From: Hexactinellida sp. DTS-2022
Taxonomy: Eukaryota; Porifera; Hexactinellida
Assembly: GCA_028753945.1 (NCBI GenBank)
Contig: JAPNXP010000010.1
Span: 4,715,042-4,779,041, forward strand
Length of the DNA: 64,000 bases
Direction of reading: 5' to 3'
In this document: in pieces, positions 12,135 through 25,551 of the stretch
Layout of the letters: each line of letters starts with the position of its first letter
Numbering within the stretch: the stretch's first letter is position 1
The notes under the pieces: generated by a model
What the model saw: only the letters and a program-made list of their open reading frames with translations
Told to the model about the DNA's origin: nothing
The model's database searches: none
Translations under genes and position numbers: made by a program

Positions 12135-12292
12135 CAGCGATTCCCAACCTTTTGTCAACAGTGGACCCCATATAGTAATTATTAGACATTCTGTGGACCC
12201 CCTCCCATTGACCGTAATACATCTTGTGGACCTCCTACAGTCGTCCGTGGACCTCCTACAGTCGTCCGTGGACCCCAGGTTGGGAACTACTG
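12135..12292. mobile_element. hAT MITE, imperfect TSD
   Basis: TIRs begin CAGCGATTCCCAACCT / CAGTAGTTCCCAACCT. Flanking octamers are CACTACTT and CACTGATT (6/8). The interior contains repeats of GTGGACC(T/C)CC. The TIR resembles the widespread CAGTGGTTCTCAACC class of hAT termini. Confidence 0.75.
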
Positions 12293-12647
12293 CACTGATT
12301 GAACCAAGTTGTTCAAAAACCAAGTTGTTCCTTTGTGTGGTAAATGCAGAATTCGTATACTATCATCACTGTCAGTGTTTTTCTTAAGGCAAATTAGAGG
12401 CCCAAAATGGGCTTCTAATTTTTCTCAATGGGCCTCTAATTATTAACGTGCTAAGTACTCAATATCATGAAATGTAGAGTGAGGGCCTCTAATTGTTGGT
12501 AGGCCCCCCTCGGTACAATTTCACTATCTTACCTCACCTAGATATTTTTGTGTTTTGTTAGAGGTTAGTTTTTTATTGGATAGAGCTTTGAAAATAATGA
12601 GTGTTGGTCGAAACAGGGAGAAATCGGATAAAAATTGACCTAGTTAG

Positions 12648-12946
12648 CAGTGCTCGACAAAATGAAATTTTAATGGTGGCTAATTTAGCCACCACCTCAC
12701 TTTTTCTGGTGGCTAAAGAATAAACAACGGCCGGTTTAACAAACAACTGATGGCTTAGCAAAGTTCTGATGCTGTAAAACAACACTAATGTTAATAACAA
12801 ATGATGAAACGAAACATATAATGTATATAAAGTCAATAATCCATAATATATGGTAGATTAGTTAAGCCACCAAAGGCAAAATTTGGTGGCTTAAATAAGA
12901 TTTTTGGTGGCTAGCGCCACCAAACCACCAGATTTGTCGAGCACTG
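12648..12946. mobile_element. hAT MITE, TSD CTAGTTAG
   Basis: TIRs CAGTGCTCGACAAA; exact 8-bp duplications at 12640-12647 and 12947-12954. Subterminal TGGTGGCTAA words are repeated in both arms. 299 bp, no coding capacity. Confidence 0.9.
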
Positions 12947-13058
12947 CTAGTTAGGCCAAATTTTGTGTTATAAGCCAAAATCTATGGGAAACTTAAAATA
13001 TAGCAAGATTATTTGGAATATCGAATTTTGTGGTTAATAGTATAGATACATAGATATA

Positions 13059-13158
13059 CAGGTAAACCTCCCAAAGCGGCACCTCCGAGTAGCGGCAACC
13101 TCCGAGAAGCGGCACAAAATCATTCTCCCGATGGGTGCCGCTTTGGGTGGTTTACCTG
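13059..13158. mobile_element. Tc1/pogo-type MITE, TA TSD
   Basis: 100 bp with TIRs CAGGTAAACC / GGTTTACCTG flanked by TA on each side. Inside are AGCGGCACC(T/A)CCGAG words. The TA duplication and CAG start fit the pogo/Tigger branch. Confidence 0.7.
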
Positions 13159-13797
13159 TATATAAATATCCGCCATAGCATTCTATACATAAGGCAATGA
13201 TACGCACTCAAATTTCTGGACCAGGGATTAATTAGTATAGTCAACTAAATAGATGCAATTCAATTATTCTTCGAAATAAGTAATCAAGGGTGCTTCTACT
13301 TATGTAATTGTTTTTTATAAAGGTAGTCATGTACAAGACGCATATTTTTGAGGTACCACTTGGGCGAAATGACGTCACTGTATTGTCTAATAGTCCAAAT
13401 ATGCCAAAACTTTGAACGCATGTAAAATGTTCAATTTCGCTTTTTAAAACAAATCTCTGTGACTAAGCCATCTAGGAGTCATTTTACATAAAATATATCA
13501 AAATCAATTATGGAATATTACCACATTCCTCTGTTGCCTTGGAAACGTGATTTCAAGGCTTGAGGTAATATCTCGAGAAGGAATATAGTTACAGCTTAGT
13601 CAATGGATCCAATTGATAGCCCGTCCTCAACTTCCTATTCAATGATAATACATTTCGATGCTCTATCTCCAACCAATTTTCTGAGAATTGTGATTATTGT
13701 AATATACATTCAAACGGTTATACACATTTTGCGCAAAATTGGTAACTACAGTATAACTCGTTAGTAGTATTAGTACGTACCCCTTCGGAAGGCAAAT
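13159..13797. other. No gene; weak foldback similarity
   Basis: Nothing coding. 13400-13700 contains words (AATATATCAAAAT, ACATTCCTC, CAACTTCCTATTCAATGATA) that recur in the foldback family at 41.3, 47.1 and 62.5 kb, so it is probably an old relic of that family. Confidence 0.4.
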
Positions 13798-14373
13798 CAG
13801 AGTTGTGGATTTGATTTGATTTGGATTTGATTTGGATTTGATTTGGATGGATTTGATGCATTTTAAAAGGAAAATGATTTGATTTGATTTGGATTTGATT
13901 GACTATTATTTGATTTGATTTGGATTTGATTTAAGTTTGAGTCAAATCCTTTTTAAAATTTAATTTGCGTACTATACAATATGTACTACATATGATATTG
14001 ATGATATTACACTAACAGTAGACTCTTAAATCCGAATTTTGGGTAATTCGAACAGATTTTGTTGGCTGGCATTCGTATTAACGTGAATAAATATCTGTAT
14101 AATACAGTGTCAGTAGTATATATTACATATATTGTATCTAACTAAGTACGCATCTCAATTAATTATCTCTGTAGTATTTGGATTTGATTTAGATTGATTT
14201 GATTTTGATTTGATTTGGATTTGATTTGGATGGATTTGATTTGTATTTGATTTGATTTGGATGGATTTGATTTGGATTGAATTAGATTTGGATTTGATTC
14301 GGATGGATTGGATTTGGATTTGATTTGATTTGATTTGGATTTGAATGAAATATCAATCAAATCCACAACTCTG
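13798..14373. mobile_element. hAT MITE with GATTTGATTT minisatellite interior, TSD AGGCAAAT
   Basis: TIRs CAGAGTTGTGGATTTGATT; exact octamer duplications at 13790-13797 and 14374-14381. Both subterminal regions (13808-13945 and 14175-14345) are tandem GGATTTGATTT words, which look like expansions of the TIR's own GGATTTGATT. A unique AT-rich core remains at 13950-14170. Confidence 0.9.
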
Positions 14374-14534
14374 AGGCAAATAATAGTACTTATTATCCAA
14401 ATGTACGTACTAACTGAGTTAACACTACATAGAGATACATATACATTGACAAACTTTATTTATGCAAGTAAGTACGTACTAACCGAGTCCTACTATACAT
14501 ACTAGCTACGATTGTTATAATGGGTAAACAAGTT

Positions 14535-15068
14535 CAGTGCTGCCAACCCTCCCGCTTTTTGATGTTTCCTCCCTCTCTCCCGCCTCCCTTCTCAAACCTC
14601 CCGCTTTTTGGATGATTGTATATGTAAATATTAGAATCTGAATTTTATAATTACAAGCAATATATTTTAGAAGTCTTCACTTAATTAATTTACTCTAACC
14701 CCAGAAACAATTGTCTCTTTTAAAATACCATAATTCTGTATATTATCCTGTATTTCCAATTTTCCATTCTGACACATCATTTAGAAATTTTTTATAATAC
14801 ATCAATTTAGGAAATTTTTATTTATTTATATATTTTATAATAATAATAAAATGCTCACTGCTACCTTATATTTCAATATGAGAGGGTAGAAACTAATTGA
14901 TAGGTAGAGAAATGTTTTATAATGCCTTTTATTCAGGTATTCTTGCTAATTAAACTAAAATACTGACCTCCCGCTTTTTCTCCCGCTTTTAGAATATCAA
15001 CCTCCCGATTTTAGATGAATCTCCCGCCACAGGTCCCACTTTTGGGATATTTTAGGTTGGCAGCACTG
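14535..15068. mobile_element. hAT-like MITE, 6-bp TSD CAAGTT
   Basis: TIRs CAGTGCTGCCAACC; both ends are rich in CCTCCCGC(T)TTTT words (right end as GGGAGG-type complements). CAAGTT directly precedes and follows the element, six bases rather than eight. Confidence 0.75.
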
Positions 15069-15194
15069 CAAGTTGCTGATAACAAATTTATTGCGTATGC
15101 TGTGAATATCTATTGTTGTTCTTCATAAAAGTTATATAAATGGATGAAAATTTATATGTACATGGAGGGCAAAGGGTATTACAGATAAATGCAT

Positions 15195-15295
15195 ATGTTA
15201 TGGGAGATGTTGTCAGCCGGGAGATGTTGTCGAATCGCCAACATCTCCCGCGGGAGATGTTGGCGATTTACCATTTATGGCTTCAGTTGTTTATA
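15195..15295. repeat. GGGAGATGTTG palindromic repeat, inverted partner near 36.0 kb
   Basis: GGGAGATGTTG words run in both orientations, including a 30 bp palindrome centred at CATCTCCCGCGGGAGATG (15235-15264). The segment with its flank (ATTTACCATTTATGGCTTCAG) recurs in reverse complement at 35990-36095. Confidence 0.7.
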
Positions 15296-15400
15296 ATTAT
15301 GGTTTATCTATATGTATAGTATATAAAGTTGTTTGTGTGTGTGTATGTTTGTCCTCACATCTCCTCTGAGAGTTCACAACAGATCTGAACCAAAATTTGT

Positions 15401-15592
15401 ATGCCATCTAGGAGTTACCCCACCACCCTGAATAAGGAGTTTTTAAGAGATATTTACATTCCTCGCGAATTTAACTCAAAATATGTGATTTTTACAGATC
15501 CCAAGCACTTCGTTATAAGTTATAACGATAGTTTAGGGATGCACAAGATCCGACCGGATCTCAAAAAAGTGCATCCGGTGTATCTCTACTAG
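15401..15592 (+). other. Short open frame of unknown meaning (63 codons)
   Basis: An ATG-initiated frame with balanced composition (ends KIRPDLKKVHPVYLY), lying after a TG-rich TGTGTGTGTATGTTTGTCC module. Similar TG/CA modules occur at 33.8, 36.6 and 51.6 kb, so the frame may be transposon sequence. No family is recognised and coding status is doubtful. Confidence 0.15.
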
Positions 15593-15701
15593 AGTCCACT
15601 ATATTCCAATTAGAAATTTGTAAATTCAAAATTCGTTTTCATCTTACTGTTTTAAGAACTAAGCTGATATAATTAATATTAATCTAGTAAAATATCTTAT
15701 A

Positions 15702-15888
15702 CAGTGGAGCCTCCCATAACGGACACTCCAAATAGCGGACAACCTCTAAATAACGGACAACCCTCGTGGCACGGATTTATTTATTTAGCATATGTCTAAT
15801 AGAAAAGCAACCTCTAAATAGCGGACAACCTTTAAATAACGGACAACGGTTCCGGTCCCAAGGTGTCCGTTGTTTAGAGGCTCTACTG
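15702..15888. mobile_element. pogo-type MITE, TA TSD
   Basis: 187 bp; TIRs CAGTGGAGCCTC / GAGGCTCTACTG flanked by TA (15700-15701, 15889-15890). The interior repeats AAATA(G/A)CGGACAAC words. Confidence 0.8.
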
Positions 15889-16211
15889 TATACCTTAAAT
15901 TAATAATCCCGAGATTAGATAGCGCATATAGCATCTTAATCCGAAATCGCGAAAGTATAAGCCCTATTTCTAAGGTTAATTCAGTTAGTACGTACACACA
16001 GATAATACGTATTTACTACTTCCCAGAGGCCGAGGTACATGATTTTAATTTAAACTGAATCTAAGCAAATTTTTAAAATTTGATTATGATGGTACATGTA
16101 GTTGTTGTTCCTGGAAAAATTGTAAAAATGAAAAGGGGGCCCAAGAATTAATGCGAGCGTAGCGACCAACTTATAAGGGGGTCTGGGGGGTAACCCCCCC
16201 AGATTTAAAAA

Positions 16212-19200
16212 ATCCAAAATTGCAGCTGTGCCGACGCATGTTCCTTTGGTGCACTATATTTTGTTGGTTGTTTATTGATAGTGCCTCCAAAGGAACATGC
16301 TGTCGGCGCAGGCTGCAATTTTGGATTTTTTTCGCTAAGTCATCAACGCCCAAGGTGTGAAGAACCATTTGTTAATTGGTCGGAGTCACAAGGAACGGTA
16401 GATAAATTTAAAGTTAGTTTCTATCATAAAGCATCTTGAGTTTAATGCCATTCTTTCATTATGTATTGATAATAAGTTACATTATTAGTTATTTATTTTA
16501 GCAATGTTATCCATGGTTGGTTGAGTTGAGTCAACAAATTCCTTATATTATATTATTTAATTTAATCAATTGTATAGTAATACTATAATTAAATAGAAGC
16601 CAGCGGGAATTTATAAGTTAAATCAATATAATTATCGCAAGTTGAATCACTAGAGTAGGATTTAACAAGTTAAATCAATATAATTATTACAAGTTGAAAC
16701 AATGGAATTAGATTTCACAGTTTTACTGAAATTGAAGTGTGAGTAAACAAAGAAAATTCAACCCCCATTTATGGCAGAATTTTAACCCTTTATTGAAAGT
16801 TTTCTTCTCCCATCAGACGCAGAATTTTATGGTGAATCCAAATATGAAATAAAAATTGGGGGTTTAGTAAAATATTTTTTTAGTTATGGACCAGACAAAT
16901 TTTGAAAGGTGTTAAAAATGTGTCCAAAATTTGCTAATAAAAAATCGTAACCCCAGGTGCAAATTAGAAGGGCACTTCGCATCTACATGCCAAGTTTAAG
17001 CCCTCTATGTATATAGATGTGCCCAGGGCACCGTCTACGGAGAAAGAATAATAATAAAAAATCCAAAATTGCAGCTGTGCCGACGCATGTTCCTTTGGTG
17101 GCACTATATTTTGTTGGTTGTTTATTGATAGTGCCTCCAAAAGAACATGCTGTCGGCGCAGGCTGCAATTTTGGATTTTTTTTTCGCCATGTCATCATCA
17201 CTATGAAGGTGTTAAATTATTTCAAAAAGGTGTTACAGAAGGCATCGACCCTTAGAGTGGTGGAAGTTTCCATTTAGTTCATATAATTTTAGAGATATTC
17301 AAGTTTGAGTAGAATATAATAGCTGATGACTCAGCATTTTTTATGTGAGTGTTGGGTCATCACCCAACATCAACTAACCCATTTTAAATATCGAATTAAC
17401 AAAATTGTAAAAATACATTTTTTTGACGATGTCATCATCACCTCAAGGTGTCAAGATCCACTTGTATAGGTGGTACCTGGCATAAGGACCAATTGATAAA
17501 TTGAAAGTTTGTTTCTATCTTGTATCATCTCTGAGATTAATGAAATTTAGCTAATTAGTATAAATATTTAATTAATAAATTAATAATTTAACACCATTAT
17601 TATGTACAGCAAAATAAATAAAGTTCAATTATTTGCACTTATTATTTATTTAAATCGAATTTCACTATCATATTTGAATTCAGCGCACTCGATAACCCCA
17701 ATAATCCAATTGGAAAATTTTATAAGTTAAATACAAAAGGAATTAATTATAATAAATTACGTCAGTACATTAATTGTGCAAAAAGAATATTCTCGCCGAA
17801 ATAAATATAATCACTTAATCTGTCGTTGTTGTGGAATGTAAAATCTTAACGGTTCTATCATAAACCATCTTTAGTTTAATGCCATTCATTCATTACTTAT
17901 TGATAATAAATTAAATTATTAGTTATGTATTTTCGCAATGTTATCCACGGTGAGTTGAGTAAAGTCAACAAATTCCTTATATAAATTAATTTAATTTAAT
18001 CCATTGTATAGTAATGCTAGAATTAAATAGAAGCCAGCTGGAATTTATAAGTTAAATCAATATAATTATCGCAAGTTGAATCACTAGAGTAGGATTTAAC
18101 AAGTTAAATCAATATAATTATAGCAAGTTGAATCAATAGAGTAGGATTTAACAAGTTAAATTAATATAATTATTACAAGTTGAAACAATGGAATTAGATT
18201 TAACAGTTTTATTGAAATTGAAGTGTGAGTAAACAAAGAAATTTCAACCCCCATTTATGGCAGAAATTGACCCCTTTATTGAAAAATTTCTTCTCCCATC
18301 AGACGCAGAATTTTATGGTGAATCCAAATGTGAAATAAAGTTTTGGTGTTTAGTAAAACATTTTTGAGTTATGGACCAGACAAATTTTGAAAGGTGTTAA
18401 AGATGTGTCAAAAATTTGTTAATACAAAATCGTAACCCCAGGTGCAAATTAGACGGTCCCATCGCACCTACATGCCAAGTTTCAGCCCATCAACTATAAA
18501 ACTCAGGCCAGGGCACCGTCTACGGAGAAAAAATAATAATAAAGGCAGTGATTCCAATACTGGGCCACTATACTATAGTATAGTCGGCACAGTAATAAAA
18601 TCCAAAATTGCATCCTGTGCCGACGCATGTTCCTTGGGTGGCACTATATTTTGTTGGTGGTTTATTGATAGTGCCTCCAATGGAACATGCTGTCGGCACA
18701 GGATGCAATTTTGGATTTTTTTTTCGCCAAGTCATCATCACTATAAAGGTGTTAAATCATTTCAAAAAGGTGTTACAAAAGGCATCGACCTTTAGAGTGG
18801 TGGAAGTTTCGTTTTAGTTCACTTCCTTTTAGCGATATTCAAGTTTGAGTAGAATATAACAACTGATGACTCAGCATTTTTTATGTGAGTGTTGGGTCAT
18901 CACCCAACATGAACTAACCCATTTTTAATATCGAATTAACAAAATTGTAAAAACACATTTTTTTAACGATGTCATCATCACCTCAAGATGTCAAGACCCA
19001 CTTGTATAGGTGGCACGTGCCATAAGGACCAATTGATAAATTGGAAGTTTGTTTCTATATTATTTGATTTCTGAGATTTATGATATTTAATTAATTAGTA
19101 TAAATATTAATTAATATTATTTATAATTTAACACCAATTTCAATGTCAACTTACAATTATTAAATTAAATTATTTTGTCATGAATAATAAATTAATTATT

Positions 19201-22200
19201 TTGTTATCAAATTTCAATTAAGCACTCTCGATAACCCCTAATAAACAAATTATAAGCATCTATATAAGTTATATACTGACTGAATTAATTATAATTAATT
19301 ACGTCAGTATATTAACAGTCCAATAATATTCTCGCAGAATAAATATAATCACATAATCTGTCGTTGTTATGAAATATATAATCTTAGTTTTCAATTAGAA
19401 AATAGAAGCCTACTCGATCTCACAAGTTGAATCAATATAATAATAACGAGTTGAAACAATAGAATTAGATTTAACACTTTCAATTGAACTGAAGTGTTAG
19501 TAAACAAAGAAATTTCAACCCCAATTTATGGCATGAATCAAACCTATTAGTAAAAACATTCATCTCCCATCAGATGGAGAATTTTATAGTGAATCCAATG
19601 GTGAAAAGAAAATTGGGGGTTTAGTATAACATTCTTTGAGTTATGGACCAGACAAAATTTGAAAGGTGTCAAAAAAAGTCCAAAATTTGTTAATAAAAAA
19701 TCGTGACCCCAGGTGCACATCTGTAACCCATGAGACACCTGTCCTGCAAATTTGGGTTGTTAGTTAATTAAACTCTGTTCTGTGGATGAGCTACGGAAGA
19801 ATAATAATAACTAACCAAAGCACTAAGATTAGAACTGGGCCACTATACTATAGTATAGTCGGCACAGTAATAAAAAATCCAAAATTGCAGCCTGTGCCGA
19901 CGCATGTTCCTTTGGTGGCACTATATTTTGTTGGTTGTTTATTGATAGTGCCTCCAAAGGAACATGCTGTCGGCACAGGCTGAAATTTTGGATTTTTTTC
20001 GCCAAGTCATCAACGCCTCAAGGCGTCAAGAACCTTTTGTTAATTGGTCCGAGTCACAAGGAACGGTAGATAAATTTGAAGTTTGTTTCTATCATAAACC
20101 ATCTTGAGTTTAATGCCATATGTAGTGATAATAAATTATAATATAATGTTTAATTAATTTAGCAATGTTATCCACGGTGATTTTAGTTGAGTCAACAAAT
20201 TCCTTATATTATTATATTTTATTTAATCCATTGTATAGTAATACTATAATTAAATAGAACCCAGCTGGAATTTATTTGTTAAATCAATATAATTATCGCA
20301 AGTTGGATCAATAGAGTAAGATTTAACAAGTTAAATCAATAGAATTATTACAAGTTGAAACAATAGTATTTGATTTAACACTTTCAATTGAACTGAAGTG
20401 TTAGTAAACAAAGGGAATTTAAACCTCCATTTATTGCATGAATTAAACCCATTATTAAAATCTGTCTTCTCCCATCCGACGCAGAATTTTATGGTGAATC
20501 CAATGGTAAATAAAAAAATCCAAAATTGCAGCCTGTGCCGACGCATGATCCTTTGGTGGCACTATATTTTGTTGTTGGTTTATTGATAGTGCCTCCAAAG
20601 GAACATGCTGTCGGCACAGGCTGCAATTTTGGATTTTTTTTTTTCGCCATGTCATCATCACTATGAAGGTGTTAAATTATTTCAGAAAGGTGTTTCAGAA
20701 GGCAACGACCCTTTAGAGTGGTGGAAGTTTCCATTCAGCTCACTTCATTAAAGAGATATTCAAGTTTCAGTAGAATATAATCTGTAATGACTCAGCATTT
20801 TTTAAGTGGGTGTTGGGTCATCAACCAACATTAACTAACCCATTTTAAATATGAGATATCTTATATGTAGACCGTCTAGAAATAGACCAGGTTTTATTCC
20901 CTATACATTAGTATTACCCATAAAAAGCAGGGCAAGTGGTCTACAGAATTTATAGACGGTCTACAAATTTTTGGCTTATTTGTATGGGCTTTTATAGACC
21001 GTCTATTTCTAGACGGTCTACATATAAGGATGCTCTTTAAATATCGAATTAACAAAATTGTAAAAACACATTTTTTTGACGATGTCATCATCACCTCAAG
21101 GTGTCAAGACCCACTTGTATAGGTGGTACCTGGCATAAGGACCAATTGATAAATTGAAAGTTTGTTTCTATCTTGTATCATCTCTGAGATTAATGAAATT
21201 TAGCTAATTATTATAAATATTTAATTAATAAATTAATAATTTAACACCATTATTATGTACATCAAAATAAATTAAGTTCAATTATTTGCAATTATTATTT
21301 ATTTAAATTGAATTTCACTATAATATTTGAATTCCACGCACTCGATAACCCCAATAATCTATTTGGAACCATCTCTATACGGTAAACACAGAGCGAATTA
21401 ATTAGAATTAAATATGTCAGTACATTAATTGTGCAAGAATATTCTCGCTGAAATAAATATAATCACTTAATCTGTCGTTGTTGTGGAATGTAAAATCTTA
21501 ACGGTTCTATCATAAACCATCTTTAGTTTAATGCCATTCATTCATTATGTATTGATAATAAATTATATTATTAGTTATATATTTTAGCAATGTTATCCAC
21601 GGTGTGTTGAGTAAAGTCAACAAATTCCTTATATAAATTAATTTAATTTAATCCATTGTATAGTAATGCTACAATTAAATAGAAGCCAGCTGCATTCATT
21701 GTGTATTGCTATTAAATTATATTATTCGTTATTTATTTTAGCAATGTTATCCACGGTTGGTTGAGTTGAGTCAACAAATTCCTTATATTATATTATTTAA
21801 TTTAATCCATTGTATAGTAATACTACAATTAAATAGAAGCCAGCTGTAATTTATAAGATGAATCAATATAATTATTACAAGTTGAATCACTAGAGTAGGA
21901 TTTAACAAGTTAAATCAATATAATAATCGCAAGTTGAAACAATGGAATTAGATTTAACAGTTTTATTGAAACTGAAGTGTGAGTAAACAAAGAAATTTCA
22001 ACCCCCATTAATGGCAGGAATAAAACCTTTTTTGAAGGTTTTCTTCTCCCATCAGACGCAGAATTTTATGGGGAATCCAAATATGAAATAAAATTTTCGG
22101 GTTTAGTAAAACATATTTTGAGTTATGGACCAGACAAAATCTGAAAGGTGTTAAAGATGTGTCAAAAATTTCTTAATAAAAAATCGTAACCCCAGGTGCA

Positions 22201-24590
22201 AATTAGACGGTCCTACCGCACCTACATGCCAAGTTTCAGCCCATCAACTATAGAGCTCTGGCCAGGGTACCGTCTACGGAGAAAAAAAAAATCCAAAATT
22301 GCATCCTGTGCCGACGCATGTTCCTTGGGTGGCACTATATTTTGTTGGTGGTTTATTGATAGTGCCTCCAATGGAACATGCTGTCGGCACAGGATGCAAT
22401 TTTGGATTTTTTTTTCGCCAAGTCATCATCACTATAAAGGTGTTAAATCATTTCAAAAAGGTGTTACAGAAGGCATCGACCCTTAGAGTGGTGGAAGTTT
22501 CGTTTTAGTTCACTTCCTTTTAGCGATATTCAAGTTTGAGTAGAATATAACAACTGATGACTCAGCATTTTTTATGTGAGTGTTGGGTCATCACCCAACA
22601 TGAACTAACCCATTTTTAATATCGAATTAACAAAATTGTAAAAACACATTTTTTTAACGATGTCATCATCACCTCAAGGTGTCAAGACCCACTTGTATAG
22701 GTGGCACGTGCCATAAGGACCAATTGATAAATTGAAAGTTTGTTTCTATCTTCTATGATCTCTGAGATTTATGATATTTAATTAATTAGTATATATAATT
22801 ATTAATATTATTTATAATTTAACACCAATTTCAATGTCAACTTATATTTATTAAGTTTAATTATTTTGTCATAAATAATAAATAAATTAATTTGTCCATC
22901 AAATTTCAATTCCGCACACTCGATAACCCCTAATAAACAAATTGGAAGCATCTATATAAGTCATATACTGACTGAATTAATTATAATTAATTACGTCAGT
23001 ATATTAACAGTGCAATAATATTAACGCAGAAGTAAATATAATCACATAATCTGTCGTTGTTGTGGTATGTAAAATCTTAACGGTTCTATCATAAACCATC
23101 TTTAGTTTAATGCCATTCATTCATTACTTATTGATAATAAATTAAATTATTAGTTATTTATTTTAGCAATGTTATCCACGGTGATTTGAGTTTAGTCAAC
23201 AAATTCCTTATATCATTATATTTTATTTAATCCATTGTATAGTAATACTACAATTAAATAGAAGCCAGCTGGAATTTACAAGTTGAATCAATATATTTAT
23301 CTCAAGTTGAAACAATAGAGTAAGATTTAACAAGTTAAATCAATATAATTATTACAAGTTGAAACAATAGAATTAGATTTAACACTTTTACTGAAATTGA
23401 AGTGCGAGTAAACAAAGAAATTTCAAACCCCATTTATGGCAGAAATTAAACTTATTTTTGAAAATATTCCTCTCCCATCAGACGCAGAATTTTATGGTGA
23501 ATCCAAATGTGAAATAAAATTTGGGGGTTTAGTAAAACATATTTTGAGTTATGGACCAGACAAATTTTGAAAGGTGTTAAAGATGTGTCAAAAATTCGTT
23601 AATCAAAAATCGTAACCCCAGGTGCAAATTAGACGGTCCATACGCACCTACATGCCAAGTTTCAGCCCATCAACTATAAAGCTCAGGCCAGGGCACCGTC
23701 TACGGAGAAAAAATAAAAATAATAATAATAATAAAATCCAAAATTGCAGCTGTGCCGACGCATGTTCCTTTGGTGGCACTATATTTTGTTGGTTGTATAT
23801 TGATAGTGCCTCCAAAGGAACATGCTGTCGGCGCAGGCTGCAATTTTGGATTTTTTTTTGCCAAGTCATCAACGCCCAAGGTGTGAAGAAGCATTTGTTA
23901 ATTGGTCCGAGTCACAAGGAACGGTAGATAAATTTGAAGTTTGTTTCTATCTTAAACCATCTTGAGTTTAATGCCATTCATTCATTATGTATTGATAATA
24001 AATTATATTATTAGTTATTTATATTAGCATTGTTATCCACGGTTGAGTTGAATTAAGTCAACAAATTCCTTATATTATATTATTTTATTTAATCCATTGT
24101 ATGGTAAATTAAATAGAAGCCAGCTGCAATTTATAAGTTAAATCAATTTAATTGTCGCAAGTTGAATCAATAGAGTAAGATTTAACAAGTTAAATCAATA
24201 TAATTATTACAAGTTGAAACAATGGAATTAGATTTAACAGTTATACTGAAACTGAAGTGTGAGTAAACAAAGAAATTTCAACCCCCATTTATGGCAGAAA
24301 TAAAACTCTTTATTGAAAGTTTTCTTCTCCCATCAAACGCAGAATTTTATGGCGAATCCAAATGTGAAATAAAATTTGGGGGTTTAGTAAAACAATTTTT
24401 GAGTTATGGACCAGACAAAATTTGAAAGGTGTTAAAGATGTGTCAAAAATTTGTTAATACAAAATCGTAACCCCAGGTGCAAATTAGACGTCGACTCCGA
24501 ATCTACATGCCAAGTTTCAGCCCTCTATGTATACAGGTGTGGCCAGGGCACCTGCTACGGAGAAATAATAATAATAATAAAAATAATAAT
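16212..24590. repeat. Repeat array II: same family as array I, seven palindromes
   Basis: Same block order as array I. Palindromes at 16212-16326, 17061-17176, 18600-18716, 19877-19993, 20518-20634, 22291-22407 and 23736-23851, spaced 0.64-1.77 kb. Array I and II units are intermixed: about 19.06-19.84 kb is nearly identical to 5.52-6.30 kb, and 18.6-19.0 kb nearly identical to 22.3-22.7 kb. Some units carry a single TATA-core repeat (18540-18598, 19806-19870) just before the palindrome. A MITE interrupts the array at 20853-21035. No gene seen. Confidence 0.85.
20853..21035. mobile_element. MITE with 9-bp TSD TTTAAATAT (Mutator-like)
   Basis: Inverted ends share CTTATATGTAGACCGTCTAG with GAG at the tip. 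The nonamer TTTAAATAT flanks it at 20844-20852 and 21036-21044. Sister array units (for example near 17380) show the empty site with one TTTAAATAT. A 9-bp duplication is characteristic of Mutator-like elements; assignment rests on that alone. Confidence 0.85.
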
Positions 24591-24962
24591 AATAAAGGCA
24601 GTGATTCTAATACTGGGCCACTATACTATAGTATAGTCGGCACAGTAATAATATAAATAAAGGCAGTGATTCCAATACTGGGCCACTATACTATAGTATA
24701 GTCGGCACAGTAAAAAAAAAAAAAATAAAGGCAGTGAGATTAGAACTGGGCCACTATACTATAGTATAGTCGGCACAGTAATAACTAACCAAAGCACTAA
24801 GATTAGAACTGGGCCACTATACTATAGTATAGTCGGCACAGTAATAATGTACAATAAAGGCAGTAAGATTAGAACTGGGCCACTATACTATAGTATAGTC
24901 GGCACAGTAAAAATAAAGGCAGTGATTCCAATACTGGGCCACTATAGTATAGTCGGCACAGT
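24591..24962. repeat. Second cluster of TATA-core repeats (six units)
   Basis: Six units of the GGCAGTGATTCCAATACTGG...CGGCACAGTAA repeat, with cores starting near 24613, 24677, 24746, 24808, 24876 and 24938. The last core is shortened by nine bases. Separators are (AAT)n or A-runs. Confidence 0.85.
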
Positions 24963-24980
24963 AAAAAAAGTTATATATGT

Positions 24981-25398
24981 CGCAGGCGAAATTGAGTTTC
25001 AGTCCAAATTGAGTCTCAATTTCGCCTAGTCCAATTGAGACTCATTTTGGACTAGTCCAAATTGAGTCTCATTTTCGTCTAGGCCAGATTGAGTCATACT
25101 TATAGAAAATGTTTAACTAAATATTATGGGTTGTTAAAAATTAATTATATCCCAGGTCGAATCCAGTTATTTGTTCACTTCTAAATGTGAATACTAGGTG
25201 AACAAGTATGCTGAATACGAATTTAACACTCACAAATTTCTAATACAAATATTTATTGTTGTTATTGACAATATAGGTAAACAGGTTTGTAAAATATTAG
25301 AATTTACATAGAGATTAGACGGTTATTTTAAGTAATTGCATATGCTAAATACGAATTTAGAATTAACTACTTGCAAATATGGGCTGTTTGTTGTTAAA
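24981..25398 (+). repeat. Left arm of a ~0.4 kb inverted repeat spanning 25-35.6 kb
   Basis: Starts with GAGTTTCAGTCCAAATTGAG words in both orientations and continues through TATACTTATAGAAAATG-type and TAGGTGAACAAGTATGCTGA sequence. Its reverse complement is at 35168-35557. Could be two opposed copies of one MITE family or the ends of a large composite. Confidence 0.75.
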
Positions 25399-25551
25399 AA
25401 GACACTTAGAGACACTTGTATTTGAGATAAGTACTAATTTCTAAGCCAATTACTGTATAGCGTCAGGAGTGGGAGTCGACCCCACCCTCAAGTCAGGGGA
25501 TGGGAGATAGAGTATCTTCTTGTTCCCAATATTTTATTCAATGGTAAAATC

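Noticed and set aside
14163-14366. Frame rich in KSNQIKSKSNPS repeats
   Set aside because: Translation of the GATTTGATTT minisatellite inside a hAT MITE.
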